Positions 49,131-59,753 of a DNA stretch of 64,000 nucleotides are shown in pieces (positions within the stretch are counted from its first letter, which is position 1; every line of letters starts with the position of its first letter). A program made the translations under genes and the position numbers. The notes under the pieces are model-generated. The model made no database searches. It saw only the letters and a program-made list of their open reading frames with translations, and was not told the origin of the DNA. Origin of the DNA: Phytophthora colocasiae (Eukaryota; Oomycota; Peronosporomycetes; Peronosporales; Peronosporaceae). The stretch lies in assembly GCA_018806915.1 (NCBI GenBank), contig JAGKQI010000103.1:372001-436000 (forward strand), read 5' to 3'.

Positions 49131-51769
49131 GTAACGTCCATATTCCACTCGAAAATCGTAATTAGCAGCATGTCAGGGTCATGTATGTCCAGCTTGTTGA
49201 TGTTTTGAACGTCGGGGCTGGTGAGAAATTGCTTGGTTCTTGGAAGCAGGAGCCGGTAGCCTTTATGGGTGGTCGAGATGCCGAGCTCAATGGCTACGTT
49301 TCTGCAGGCTTCGACCGGATTTTCGAGGCACGAATACTGTGCACTTAGACCCAAACTTGAGAATGTGAGAGACGCGAGGGTGTTTTCCGGTCAGCACATC
49401 GATCGGAGACTTGTAGTCGGCGTTTGCTCTGGTTGGGACCCTATTGCGGATATAGGAGGCATAAAGCACAGCATCTCCCCAGTAGCGTTGAGGCAGCGAC
49501 GACGCCTAGAGCATGGCACGTGCGGAGTTCATCAGAGTTCTGTGGAAGCGCTCAGATTCCCCATTGGATGTGGACGTGTCTGGGCGCGTGGTCTGCAGCC
49601 AGATCCCATTCCGAGTGGCATATTCTTTAAATAGCGAGTTCAAAAACTCTCCCCCGCCATCGGTACGAAGGACCTTGATTTTGAGGTCGTACTGCCGCTG
49701 GAACTCATTTGCAAAGAGTAAAAATTCGTCGAATGTCTCGTCCTTTGTGTGCAGCAGGCAGACTTGGTTGCAGTTAGACGCATGGTCAACGATGGTTAGT
49801 ACATGACGATGGCCATTGCGATCGGGCTTCAGGTCTACCTTCAAGTCCATGTATATCACCGCGCCGAGTTCATCCGTACGAGCCAAGTCCGAGGTATCCT
49901 GGGTGGGCTGCGCGTTTCGAGACTGCTTGCCCTCCGCGCAGGCCATGCAAAAGCTGATCTTCTTGTTTGCGAGCTCGACATCATTGGCCAGATTTTGGTT
50001 CACCATTCGCAACAAGTCCTGGAAGTTCACGTGTCCGAGTCACTCGTGCCCACTGCTGCAGCGAGTCCTTCTTCTCGTTGACGAAGAGTGCCTGTGCGTC
50101 AGAGCCGAGAGAGCCCATCGTTGCCGCGTTAACGACCCAGAGACCTTCTCGCTCGATGGCTTCACCGACGACGGTCCCGTCCGGCGAGAGAAATGTACAC
50201 GTCTCTGCAAACATAAAATGGAGTCCTCGAGACCGGAGACGCGACAGCGACAGTAGATGTCGCCTGACTTGCTCGCAGTAGTACACATTTGTAAGTAGAA
50301 TGTTGCGCTTGATTCCACCGACTGTTGAGAGAAGACGCGATTGTTTCAGGCTTCGCGACCTTGATAGTCAATTTCGCAGGCTCCACACCAAATAACAGGT
50401 TTCGGTCGGTGCACAGATGTTGCGTTGCACCAGAGTCGAGGATCCACTTAGAAGCTGGGAGCGGTCTGCCATTCGGCTTACTCGAGGCCGCAAGCCACAA
50501 GTGGCCTTCTTCCGCATTGTTGCTGACAGTGTCGGTATTCGTGGTAGTAGCGCTGTAAGTTTGAACTTGGCGTTTCACTGCAGCCTTTACCTTCTTTAGA
50601 TCCGGGCATGCCGGCCCGCGGTGGCCTTCCTCGTCACAAACATTGCACACTAGTTTCCCAGCGGGCTTTGCCGACGCGGCGTGAGCTTGGCCATTGTTGT
50701 TACGCGAGTTCTGTTTGTAGTTGCTGGTTCCGCGCGACTGGTTCTCCTGGTGGTGTCCATCATTCCGTTTCTTGTCCGGCTGCTCGGAGGAGGATTGAGC
50801 TCGTGCTGGCTGGCCATGCTTCCGCCCGTCGCTGCGTAAGTCCACTAAGAGCGACAGGGTGCGATCGGCTTCCAACAGGTAATTAAGGTTGGAGCGGTCG
50901 ATCTGGGCGGTTCGGGTATCAGATAATTCCGGACAAGCATTTGCGAATAACGTATCCAGCAACAGCAGACTGTGATCACCTGTCATGAGGCGGTTGACAT
51001 ACTTTAGGTAGTCGAGGTATTCAGTCCACGAGTCTTGTGGACGCTTGGAGGACGTCAAGCGCTTGTAAAGCTGCACTTGGTTTAGTTTGCACCCAAACTC
51101 TGCACAGAGCTTAGCCTTGAAGTCGATGTAGTTAAAGTCCGCCTTTTCTATGCGCCACTGCGTCACGTTTGAGTCGAAGAATCGCGCGGCTTTGTCCTTC
51201 AAGAAGTTAACCAGCACAGACGCCTTGATCTGCGAAGTCCAAGAGTGATTAAGGAGCGCCTCGGTGGAGATCGCTTGCTCGTATTCAAGGATAAAATCCT
51301 CGAACCCGGAACCGAGGCCAGGGTATACCTCGTTCCCAAATTTACGGCATAGCACGTCCTTGATTTAGGTGTCGTGCGTGCGAGTGCTTGCTGGCCAGGT
51401 GGCGCTGCGGTTGCACTTTGAACGCTTTCAGCTTGGATTTGAGCTGAGAAATCTCGGCATACAGCTCAGGTGTCGCCTTTGCGTGGGCTCTGAGCTCAGC
51501 TAGCTCTACCTAGAGCTTCGGCTGCGCGGCGGCCTATCGGGCTATCATCTGGGCAAAGTCTGCCCTCATCTTCTCGAGTTTTCCAGCCACGCGAGTTGCA
51601 GCAGCGGCTTGCTGGCGCAGCTCAGCGACTTCACCCGCAGGTACGCAACCTCAACACTTCCTTGATCACGTAGGGGCTCCGTTTTCATGGGCTGTTCGAA
51701 GGCGGCCTCCTCCAGCTCTTTTCCAAGATTCCGTTGTGTGGGGCGACTCATTTCTTCGTCCGGATTCAT
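49124..51769 (-). pseudogene. copia-B Gag, protease and integrase, frameshifted
   Basis: Gag starts at MNPDEEMSRPTQRN (51769) but soon changes frame. The longest frame (51355-50162) has the Gag body, a zinc knuckle CNVCDEEGHRGPAC (CX2CX4HX4C) and the protease motif WILDSGATQHLCTD. 50286-49981 continues with the pre-integrase region. 50030-49506 holds the HxxC zinc end (CMACAEGKQSR) and integrase core (VIYMDLKVDL, LRTDGGGEF, NGESERFHR). 49469-49124 carries the integrase end (SYIRNRVPT, THKGYRLLLPRTKQFL). The coding sequence is cut by the nested insertion. Confidence 0.8.
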
Positions 51770-51953
51770 ATCTCCAGATGGGTAGCATGGACGCTGTACG
51801 ACTGCGACAGGTTGAAGTTGTCACACGTCGCAGGAATCAGGGTATCAGGTATCACGGGGATCAGGAAACGCGAGTATTCGGTTTCAGGGGGTCGATAGTC
51901 TGCAATACAGCCGGGTCGTAGGACTTGTTCACTCTTTAGTGCGAGTCGTGGCT

Positions 51954-51971
51954 TGGGCTCATAACCTGATG
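51954..51971 (-). promoter_or_regulatory. copia-B primer-binding site matching a Met-tRNA anticodon arm
   Basis: The minus strand reads tcaggttatgagcccaag directly after the LTR end. Its complement, cttgggctcataacctga, resembles the anticodon arm of initiator tRNA-Met (CAU anticodon inside gggcucauaacc), not a tRNA 3' end. Drosophila copia is known to prime with an internal fragment of initiator tRNA-Met. The same site recurs at 63045-63062. Confidence 0.6.
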
Positions 51972-52111
51972 GAGGAGGCCACGGTCGCACTCGTTGCCTA
52001 TCCTCTCAGCTGGATTGAAATGAGCATGCGCAGTAGATGTTTCCCCGTGTGTGTGCGTCCGTCGCTCGCTTCTGGCCGCATATCACCGGAGTAATGCTTG
52101 ATGTTGCAACA
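51970..52111 (-). repeat. copia-B 5' LTR
   Basis: Minus strand starts TGTTGCAACATC and ends near CTCCTCCA next to the primer-binding site. It aligns with 45352-45500, lacking about ten bases near the start. The exact 3' end is uncertain by a few bases because the two copies diverge there. Confidence 0.8.
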
Positions 52112-52267
52112 CTCACAAAATTGCGATCTTCTGTTTTGGCGCCAAAAGTGGCTGCAAACAGTCTACACATGAAATGTACATCAAATTATCTCTACTGCAA
52201 ATTTTCTCTCATTTCTAAATTTAGATCTTTCTAAACAGTGGGCGTGTTTTGCCGGAGAGCCTATAAG

Positions 52268-52299
52268 TCATATCATCGTTGTCGCCAACGATGATATGA
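52268..52299. repeat. 14-bp hairpin with 4-nt loop at the copia-C gag start
   Basis: tcatatcatcgttg (52268-52281) pairs perfectly with caacgatgatatga (52286-52299), loop tcgc. The candidate gag ATG at 52296 lies inside the 3' arm, so the stem could affect initiation; that is inference. Confidence 0.75.
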
Positions 52300-53167
52300 T
52301 CCCGGAAGTAATGTCGTTTGCCAACCCTCGCTTCCATGGGACGTACACCTTTGAAGTAAACCTGATGGGGAAACCTTTCTCGAAAAATACATGTACAAGT
52401 TTGCGATGAAGATGGTGTTTCGAGAAATAGATCTTAGCGACATTGTGGAAGGGACAATAACCAGATCGATGCTTTCAAATGCAGATGCTGAAGCGAAATT
52501 TGACAAGAATCAGACCAAGATCATGCGCTTGATCGGGATGTCAGTGCCATCGGAGATCTTGCACCAGATTCGTGACAGGACGACTGGGACGGAGGTGTGG
52601 GACGCCTTGTGCGATCTGTTTGAGAATAAGATTAATAAAACCGTGAAGGCTCGCACTATTCGTCGTTTGCGAGATGAACTCTGGACCATGAAGTTTACTT
52701 CTGGTGGAAATATGAATTTGCACATGAGAAAGATGTTCAATATCCGGACCGAATTGCAGGCATTGCAGTATACTGTGGATGATATAGACAAGGTGGAAAT
52801 GCTGCTGGAGAGCTTGCCCAATCAGGTAGAGTTCGAGAGTCTCAAGTCGTCGATTCGGTACAGTGCGGATACTAGTCTCTATACTCCAACCAACGTCCGT
52901 AAGCTCATTCACGCTGCTGCTGCCCGGCAGATTGAATTTCACAATAAGGGAGGTGGTCATCGTGGTGGAAATCAAAAGAACGGAGGAAATGGTGGTAGAG
53001 TAAGTGGAAACAAAAGTAAAACTGGATCAAATCAAGAAGAGAAAAGCAGTGATCCGAAGAAGAAGCAGCAGAAAAAATGTTGGAACTGCGGAAGTACTGA
53101 GCATCTCAAGAGTGATTGTCCAGATAAAGCAGATAAATCAAGTGGAGCTGATGCTAATGCCATGTGA
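52296..53167 (+). pseudogene. copia-C Gag
   Basis: The frame from 52296 gives MIPEVMSFANPRFHGTYTF, a copia Gag start (FxG motif). Near 52385 it must slip to the frame of 52391-53167, which carries the Gag body (LWDALC-like EVWDALCDLF, RRLRDELWTMKF, LLESLPNQVEFE) and the zinc knuckle CWNCGSTEHLKSDC (CX2CX4HX4C) after a Gly/Lys-rich basic stretch. If translation starts at the internal 52391 region, Gag lacks its N-terminus. Confidence 0.7.
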
Positions 53168-54268
53168 CTCTTCGGCAGGCTATTAATGAGCCGCAACATT
53201 TAGACGTTGAGCCATTGGTTCCAGTTGGAGAACACGAAGATGCTGGTGTGATAATGAGAGAACTCGATCAGATGACTCTGGACGCTGGTATCGAAGTGGA
53301 CATCCGTGAGCCAGGACACCAAGACCTTATTGAAGAAGTTGCACTACAAGACGCCGCAAGAGATGACGTGATTGATAGCACTAATGGATGGTGGTTTTTC
53401 GATACGGCAGCTAATGCTCACGTCACTGGAAATTTGTCAGACTTCGTGGAATTCACAGAGGATACAAGTCAGTCTCAGAGCGTGCATGGAGTTGCATCTG
53501 CTCTCGTCTCACGCATTGCTGGGGTTGGAACCGTAGCTCTAAGCACCGATGTTAATGGTGAACAAGTTGAAGTCCGGTTGAATGATGTAGTTTATGTCCC
53601 TGGAGTCGAATTTGGTTTGTTTTGGCCTGGTTTAGCGGTTGAGCAAGGATTTGCCTTTGATTTCGATCGTGATACATTGAGCTTCAGAGTCTTGCAAGAA
53701 GGACGCACAGTGTTAGTTGCCTCTCAGTATGAAGCTACCTAGGGTTTCTTTGCAGTTCAAGCGACTACTGAAAGACTCGAACGATCCCTAGCAGGTAGAT
53801 TTGACAACGCTACAAGAGTTGACGGAGTAGCATCGCTTGAGATCTGGGATGAAAGACTCGGGCACACCTGCCCTCAATACTTGAAGATCATGACGGATAA
53901 AGGACTCGTTCGAGGGATGGTTTTGACTCATCGACAACTCGGAAAATGTGATGCATGTCATGTTGGAAAGCAGAAAAAGACTCCAAATCGCAAGAAGCTG
54001 GATCGAAAGACCAACTCACCAAACCAAGTGGTGTACGCGGACCTATTAATTCCTGGTCTAGGAAATGGAACGCGCTTTGAAGCAGTTCTTTGTCTAATGG
54101 ACGGGTTTTCTCGCTTTGTAACTATTCACTTGCTGAAAAGTAAGGATAGCTCCGTCGTGAATAAGCACATGGAATATGTAGTGTGGGCTGAACGTCAAGC
54201 CGGCCGAGGTGAAGCTGCTGTCAGACAAGTCGTGTACGAAGTAAAAGAAGTATTGGCCGACAAGTAGT
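53164..54268 (+). pseudogene. copia-C protease and truncated integrase
   Basis: 53164-53742 encodes the protease with WWFFDTAANAHVTGN; the catalytic triad reads DTA instead of the usual DSG. TAG at 53740-53742 stops it, and the same frame continues with the pre-integrase (ERLGHTCPQYLK, CDACHVGKQKK) and an integrase start (VVYADLLIPG, LMDGFSRFVTIH). The frame changes to an unrelated-looking tail before the inversion at 54264. Second and third integrase catalytic residues are missing. Confidence 0.7.
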
Positions 54269-54430
54269 GCTTCGCCGGGTCTCGGGGTCATTTGCCCAAT
54301 CACTATCACAGAAGCCATCCAACATCACAGTTTGATGCACGTCTGTTTGTCTGTCATAGGTGATTCCGTAATCGACAGTACCAGCTAGATAACGCAACAC
54401 GCGCTTGAGTGCGCCAATGTGTTTCCCAGA
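54264..54430 (-). pseudogene. inverted RNase H segment inside copia-C
   Basis: Read on the minus strand this encodes SGKHIGALKRVLRYLAGTVD then DGFCDSDWANDPETRRSTT, the front of a copia RNase H. Flanking plus-strand sequence (from 54432, GFVFTLAGGAISWMSRR) is exactly the next part of the same domain. The piece was therefore flipped in place, with breakpoints near 54263 and 54431. Confidence 0.8.
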
Positions 54431-54842
54431 GGGGTTCGTGTTTACACTGGCGGGAGGTGCGATTTCGTGGATGTCCAGACGCCAATCTATTTTCGCTCTA
54501 TCCACCGCTGAAGCTGAATACGTGGCGGCATGCGAAGCTACTATAGAGGCAGTTGCTGAAGGCAATATTTTGCAAGAAATCCTTCCTAATCACGTAGTGA
54601 AACTGAGAATTGGTATTGAAAGTCAAGCTGCTCATACGATGGTTACTAACCCGACCTACAGTCGTCGCACACGTCACATTAAGCTGCGCTGGCACTACGT
54701 GAGAAAGCAAGTGGAAAACGGTGCAATTGAACTGCACAAAGTGAAAGGAGACGTGAATCCTGCTGACGCTTTTAAGAAAGCGCTCGACAAGAAACGACTG
54801 AAGGCTATGCTGAATCTTGCCAATGTTGGCAATGCATATTAG
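54431..54842 (+). pseudogene. copia-C RNase H C-terminal half
   Basis: Encodes SIFALSTAEAEYVAACEAT, SQAAHTMVTNPTYSRRTRHI and LRWHYVRKQV, ending at 54842. The catalytic E of STAEAEYVA is present, but the front half is inverted (54264-54430), so the domain cannot be produced. Confidence 0.8.
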
Positions 54843-55753
54843 TTCGAAGTTGCACTTCGAGGGAGGCGAATTGGAATTCATATTGAAGGTCAACGTTGAA
54901 GATCAATGTGCGACCTGGACATGGTGAGACTTGGCAGATCAAGTTAAGCGCTGTAGGACTGAACAAGCATAGTGAAGCTGAGACTACCATAGTCACTGCA
55001 TGTGAAGCGAGGACAAGCCCGCTAAAAGAGCTCTGGTGCGGAGAGAGCTCACATCTAATCTCACTTTTCATTATTAGGTATTAAGTGAACTTGCCTTTGG
55101 ATTCTGTGTAGTATGTAAAAAGGTGCCCCAACGGTCGCCTTCGTCAACACCGCTCGCTGGCATTTGATTGGCTGGAAATCGCAATGACGAATCCGCTTAA
55201 TTAAATTCAAGCATAGCGTCTCGATTGGATACCGAATAATACTTGTCCATACCATAAGGGTGCCGACACGGGCCAATACCGTGCCTGCGCACTCTGATTG
55301 GCAAAAAAAAACTGTGCGTATTATTTATTGATTGCTCCCGATCTGCACATCCCTTCCGGTGCCCATCTGGCAGTTGATTGTCAATGCACGTTGGCAACGC
55401 GTTACATTGCGTAACTGCCAAGGCACAATCGTTTTTCGCGTAGTTACATGCACATCAACTGCAACCTTAAAAATTAATGGACAGCATTTATTGACTGCTT
55501 TAGCTAGACCTCTTTCCTTCTCACTTTTGCTTTTGCGTTCACTCGATCCGGCGTTCTGCTAGCTACCGTACTCCGGGAACGTGTCGGTGCAAAGCTTAAG
55601 TTGGATGCCTGGGTGCGCGTCTCTCTCCACTTCCGGCGATCTGCTAGAAACACCGGACAGAGATGCAATCCAACGAAAAGAGAGAACGGAGGACAAGGGG
55701 GCGGTCCAATTTGCCAGAACCAGAGCGGAACGAGTGAGAAGTATTCCCTCTAG
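54843..55753. other. spacer between copia-C and a protease-like fragment, no gene seen
   Basis: No recognised coding sequence. Frames at 55332-55562 and 55581-55814 lack family features; 55663-55735 could hold an upstream exon of the next fragment, but the only in-frame donor would leave an intron of about 20 nt, which is implausible. Confidence 0.4.
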
Positions 55754-56316
55754 GGGCTGTATTCGGTCAACAACGCTGTTCAAAGCCGCGACTTCCTATC
55801 AGTCGAAGAGCTAGCTCCCATTGTGAACCGTCTAAACGCGGCTGCTGAGGAGCGGGGATCTGATTCCCATGGAGACGTCAAGTACGGCGGCTACTCGACT
55901 GCTGCGCTGCATGAAGCGCTTCGTGCCAAGGGCTGCCAGCTTAGGTATTTGAATAAAACAGGTACGTTTAACTGTAGCGCTAAGAAGTGGTTTTTTAGAA
56001 GCGAGCTCTATCTAAGGTTAAGCATTTAATCATTATTGGAAGAGCCTCTGGCCAGGAAGAGGGCATCTGGCACTGCATTGCTCGTGCTGAAGTGGGCGAA
56101 ACGTTCTACTTCATCGACTCAGATGAGTTTGACTACAAGCCAAGCACTGAAGCTGGCTTACGTCACTTCTTTGCAGAGGAGTCGGGTATTTACGCGGTCG
56201 AAGCGATTAAATCCCGTAATAAACCCTTCTTTTACTCTACGTTTTATCTATTATCAACCCTTCGAATTCTTATATATTATAACTTTGCGGAGGTTTATTT
56301 CCTCACATCAAGTTAA
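55754..56316 (+). pseudogene. Josephin/papain-like cysteine protease fragment, 5' exon missing
   Basis: Exon A (55754-55961) follows a CCCTCTAG acceptor and encodes GLYSVNNAVQSRDFLSVEEL, then YGGYSTAALHEALRAKGCQL. Exon B (56045 on) gives EEGIWHCIARAEVGE and FYFIDSDEFD. The order (N-terminal xGLYSVNNA, later WH, later IDS) resembles Josephin or other papain-fold deubiquitinases, where Cys precedes LHxxNN and His/Asn or Asp follow. The codon before GLYS, where the catalytic Cys should sit, is not in this exon and no good upstream exon was found. After ~56218 the reading continues to a stop at 56316 without further similarity. It may be a truncated gene. Confidence 0.35.
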
Positions 56317-56506
56317 CCTCTACTGACAATGTCTTCTAGAGAAATCTCTGCAACATGTAGGGCACTAGATCTTCATACTGTGCTCAGTGAGGTTGAATAT
56401 TGTTGTCCTACCGACGCTAACCATAAAATAATGAACGCTCTGCGTTAAAAAAAAATTAGACGCTCACAGACGTATCCGTTAACAGATATAGGTTGTGCGA
56501 TGCTAT

Positions 56507-57079
56507 CTATGCTACACGCGCGAATAACTCTTGGGTTTCGTGTGGAGCTGGATCTGTTATGCCTCCGATAGCAACACGTGCTCGATAAGCGGCGACAAGT
56601 GTATCAAGCTTGCCCTCGCAGTAGAACGAACGGAGTTTCTTCAGCACCGAGGATCCATTCCTACGCTTGATACCATGGCCGTAAAAAAAAAACTTGAAAA
56701 GTTGAGCTTCGGCTTCTGTTCCGTAATGAAGGACTTTGTCGCAGTATCCTGGTGCTAACGGATCCAGCACAAATCCTTCGGTAAAATGATCTTCATGTAG
56801 TTCACAGTCTGCTTGTAAGCTGATTTTTGTTGCGATCGCCACACACATCCCACATGCGTGGAGTCTTGGCGTACCACTCAAACCACATTGCGGTAGGGCT
56901 CTTAGGTAGCGCTTTTGTCCACAACGCTTCGCATTGTGGCTGTCGCTACGTCCAACTGCCGATGCTTCTGCAGCTGGCTCTAAAGACGGTGCCGGGCTCT
57001 GGTTGACATCTTGACATGTGCTTTGCTTGGTTTCCAGTAGTCTCACACGTTCCGTCAAAGCTTTGTTCATTGACACCAT
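56507..57079 (-). CDS. unidentified 190-aa open frame
   Basis: The frame has a Leu-heptad start (MNKALTERVRLLETKQ), a Cys/His-rich middle (CGLSGTPRLHACGMCVAIAT, CELHEDHF) and a basic C-terminus. I do not recognise it. It could be an exon or fragment of a gene captured by a mobile element; upstream AT-rich sequence shows no clear promoter. It could also be spurious. Confidence 0.3.
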   Translation of the reverse strand: MVSMNKALTERVRLLETKQSTCQDVNQSPAPSLEPAAEASAVGRSDSHNAKRCGQKRYLRALPQCGLSGTPRLHACGMCVAIATKISLQADCELHEDHFTEGFVLDPLAPGYCDKVLHYGTEAEAQLFKFFFYGHGIKRRNGSSVLKKLRSFYCEGKLDTLVAAYRARVAIGGITDPAPHETQELFARVA

Positions 57080-58831
57080 CTCACTGATGATACAGTTCTG
57101 GTGGTTTATGAGCTTGACACAAAGGCCAAATACACACCGAAGCGATCCATGAGCTTCACAAATACCGACCCACTGGCGTCACCCACAAGAGAGGCGGCGA
57201 TGAAGTCCATGGTGACCCTTTCACTGGCGAGGAAGCGGCTGAAGGTGTTGATAGCCGTCTTCAGCGCGCGCTGCGAGTTTACTGGTGTAATATCAAATTA
57301 TCTATGCCATGATTGGTCATTAATCTATCAAGCAGGCTGATCGACTATAGTAAAACGAAGTCAAAATTCTTTTGTCGGCACCGTGATGATATTCATCCAT
57401 ACCGACAACTTGTCTGATCCGACACCTCCACTTTGGCCAGTCAAACACAGCCATTTTCAAAGCTGGCCTGTAGCCTGCAACTACTTGTCCGATCCGACAT
57501 TCCCGCAGTCAACACAGGAACTCTTTCGACTTTTCCTGACCTTGCGCGTGCACTTAGCGAGGCTTGGCTAAACCTCTCCAGCGCTGTGTAAAAAGCGGCT
57601 TCAAGTACATTTTCCGAGATGAGCACATACCGGCAACGGACATGCCAGCGCTCTAATGAAGACGCCGCAGCGGCAACTGCAGTAGCTTCGGAACTGGATG
57701 CGCTAGACCTTTTAGACCGTGACGTTGGAGAGCTTGAGGATAGTGATGATGCTGTAGATAGGATGCTTTCGGAGCTCAACTTGACCGAGTAGGCGCTTAA
57801 CGGCTATGCACGGCAGATTGAACTTTGAACACGTCTTTGCATTTTGGACCTCACATGCAGATGGGGTGTCGGAACGGAGAAGTAGGAATTCGTTGAGCGT
57901 GTGCGATTATAGGTAGGGCTAGGTGAGTTTGTCTTCCATCGGCTTCGACGCTTTTGTATTGAAGTGGTAGGCGAGACACAGATTTAGTGTAAGGGTTATG
58001 CTCTATTTTATGGATACATTTCGCACGAGTGGAATCTACCATCTGCGCGCAGCCCGCAAAATCATGGTTTCAATATCGAATCTCCCGCGAAGTGCTGAGA
58101 TCTCCCGGTGCGACAACCTCCAAGCGCACGTGCGACGACGTCGGTATACACATTTGTAATTTGATCCAAATTGATAAACCTAAATTTATTTTGATTTTAG
58201 TATGAATATATCAGAGCTTCTAGCGGACTCGCCGGAAATTTCGCAAGGGCTAGGGTAAAATATGGCTGACGTCGTGCCGATATTGTGCCGACGTATAATG
58301 TAGGCACGAGGAGAAAAATATGTTGCGAGTCGATACCAACCGCTAGTTTAGCTCGTATCATTCACATATTTTCGATTGTGCCGACAGAAAAATTGAAAAC
58401 AGTATGAGCCTCCAAGACCTCTGGCCGCAAGGGTGGGGCAGGAGCGTTCGGCGAGTCTTCCGTCGCGTCATCCGGAGCATCATCAGTGGCTTGATCGCGG
58501 CGTTGTTGACGCCTCTGGCGGTGCCACGCCGCATCCCTCTGGCGCCTAGCATCAGCAACCTGATTGCGGTGCGCGATACGGTCATCCAGTGGACGACATT
58601 CCGGTGTCAGCAAATATTTGGACGGAGGTCACAAGATAGAATGAGCACCATTGTTGTATGTAGTTTTCAATCTGGCTGTATTGATCGGTGTTGGCTTGTT
58701 GCTCTGGCTGCCACTATCGTTGTCTTCGCTGCAGCTCAATGAAGTGCCTCATCTGGGCACCCTCGTGTTCAGGACGTGCAATTCACCGAGAACTACGTAT
58801 ACCTGCATCTACAATTGGACCTCCTTGCAAC
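57080..58831. other. mostly non-coding stretch with scattered short frames
   Basis: A 57-aa acidic frame at 57619-57792 (ELDALDLLDRDVGELEDSDD) is possibly the end of a degraded gene. The antisense of 58404-58613 reads as a polar Arg/Gln-rich helix (DARRQRDAAWHRQRRQQRR), like spacer regions of oomycete transposon proteins. Neither is convincing. No RNA gene or repeat array was recognised. Confidence 0.35.
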
Positions 58832-59753
58832 ATGCCAGCGTGCTTCAAGGGTGATGAGCAAAAACGAACTCTCGAGAAGGCACGCCATCCCACCACCACG
58901 GATAACTTGCCACTTCACAAAACGCCACGCACGAGGAGGAAGAGCCAAGGTAATCGTCACGCTTACTTATTGTTGCTGTGCTGTAAAAGAAGTCACCCAC
59001 TCGCTCCACGTGAAGATGACCTAGCCACAGGGATCCCGAAACTACAGCCAGGACGAACAACAGCACCTGCTGTCAATCCTGGGAGACGCGCTACCGCAGA
59101 GTAAAGCTGATTGGGACGCTGTATGCGTACGATACAACCGCAGCAAAGACTTACAGTGGGCGGAGCGCAGCGCGGCGAGTTTGAAGCGTAAATTTGTGGG
59201 CTTGTGTTCCACAACGTCTTGTGAAAGCAACATAATCAAGCGCAAAGCGTTGGAGCTGAAGCGGAAAATCGTGAAGCGTGCTACCACCACAAGGCGTCAT
59301 GACGTGCATGTGCACCCGAGGTTGCCTCAAAACGACGCACCTCTCGACGAGAGAGACGTGGCTTAATTTGCAGAACGTGATGATGTGGATGAATGTGTTG
59401 AGGATGCATCGCAATCAAGAACGTATGTGCCTTCCATTGCTGACAGATCCAGCACCAGTTTGTGGCTTGCTGAGAATCATCAACCTGAGCTGCCGGCACT
59501 TTCCGAGGTCAACAATGGCTCCACGGTTCAGTACGGCGGTGCATCTAGCCCATATCAGGCACCACCCACTCATGAGCACATTCACTGCGACGTAATCCAC
59601 CTCTTTTTGTGGTTTCAACGACGCGATGAGCAGCAGCTAAACCGCTGGAAGGATATTGAAGGACAACACGAGCAGGATATCTGCGCCGCTGACCGCAGAC
59701 ACAGAGAATTACTGGAGAGAATGGCGTCCCTTAAAGCGACGTCGACAGGCTAA
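58832..59753 (+). pseudogene. SANT/Myb-like DNA-binding protein of oomycete type, disabled
   Basis: Exon 1 (58832-58949) starts MPACFKGDEQKRTLEKARH; an 81-nt GT-AG intron leads to exon 2 at 59031. Exon 2 carries a SANT-like region: SQDEQQHLLSILGDALPQSK, DWDAVCVRYN and SLKRKFVGLC, a pattern seen in lineage-expanded oomycete proteins with a Myb/SANT-like domain. One extra base at 59038-59041 breaks the frame just before this domain, and TAA at 59364-59366 interrupts it. The C-terminal part (59385-59753) resumes in the same frame and ends in a helix (RRHRELLERMASLKA). Two lesions indicate a pseudogene. Confidence 0.5.

Larger units (their letters stand above)
45352..52111 (-). mobile_element. 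Ty1/copia retrotransposon (copia-B) with both LTRs and a nested insertion
   Basis: On the minus strand the order is 5' LTR (52111-51970), Met-tRNA-type primer-binding site, gag, protease, integrase, a 1.77-kb foreign insertion (47356-49130), RT, RNase H, polypurine tract (ttgagggggag) and 3' LTR (45500-45352). The LTRs share about 130 aligned bases with roughly three substitutions plus a ~10-bp indel. Flanks ctagc (45347-45351) and ctcac (52112-52116) could be a mutated 5-bp target duplication. Coding parts carry several frameshifts. Confidence 0.85.
52296..54842 (+). mobile_element. Ty1/copia retrotransposon (copia-C), rearranged
   Basis: Gag, protease and the first half of integrase run on the plus strand to about 54268. 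The integrase core end and nearly all the RT are deleted. A ~167-bp RNase H segment is inverted (54264-54430), and the RNase H end resumes on the plus strand to 54842. LTRs were not identified; the left end abuts the copia-B 5' LTR. Confidence 0.8.

Noticed and set aside
58358..58742. Overlapping sense and antisense frames at 58358-58742
   Set aside because: Neither has a recognisable domain or gene structure; the antisense Arg/Gln-rich helix is too generic.
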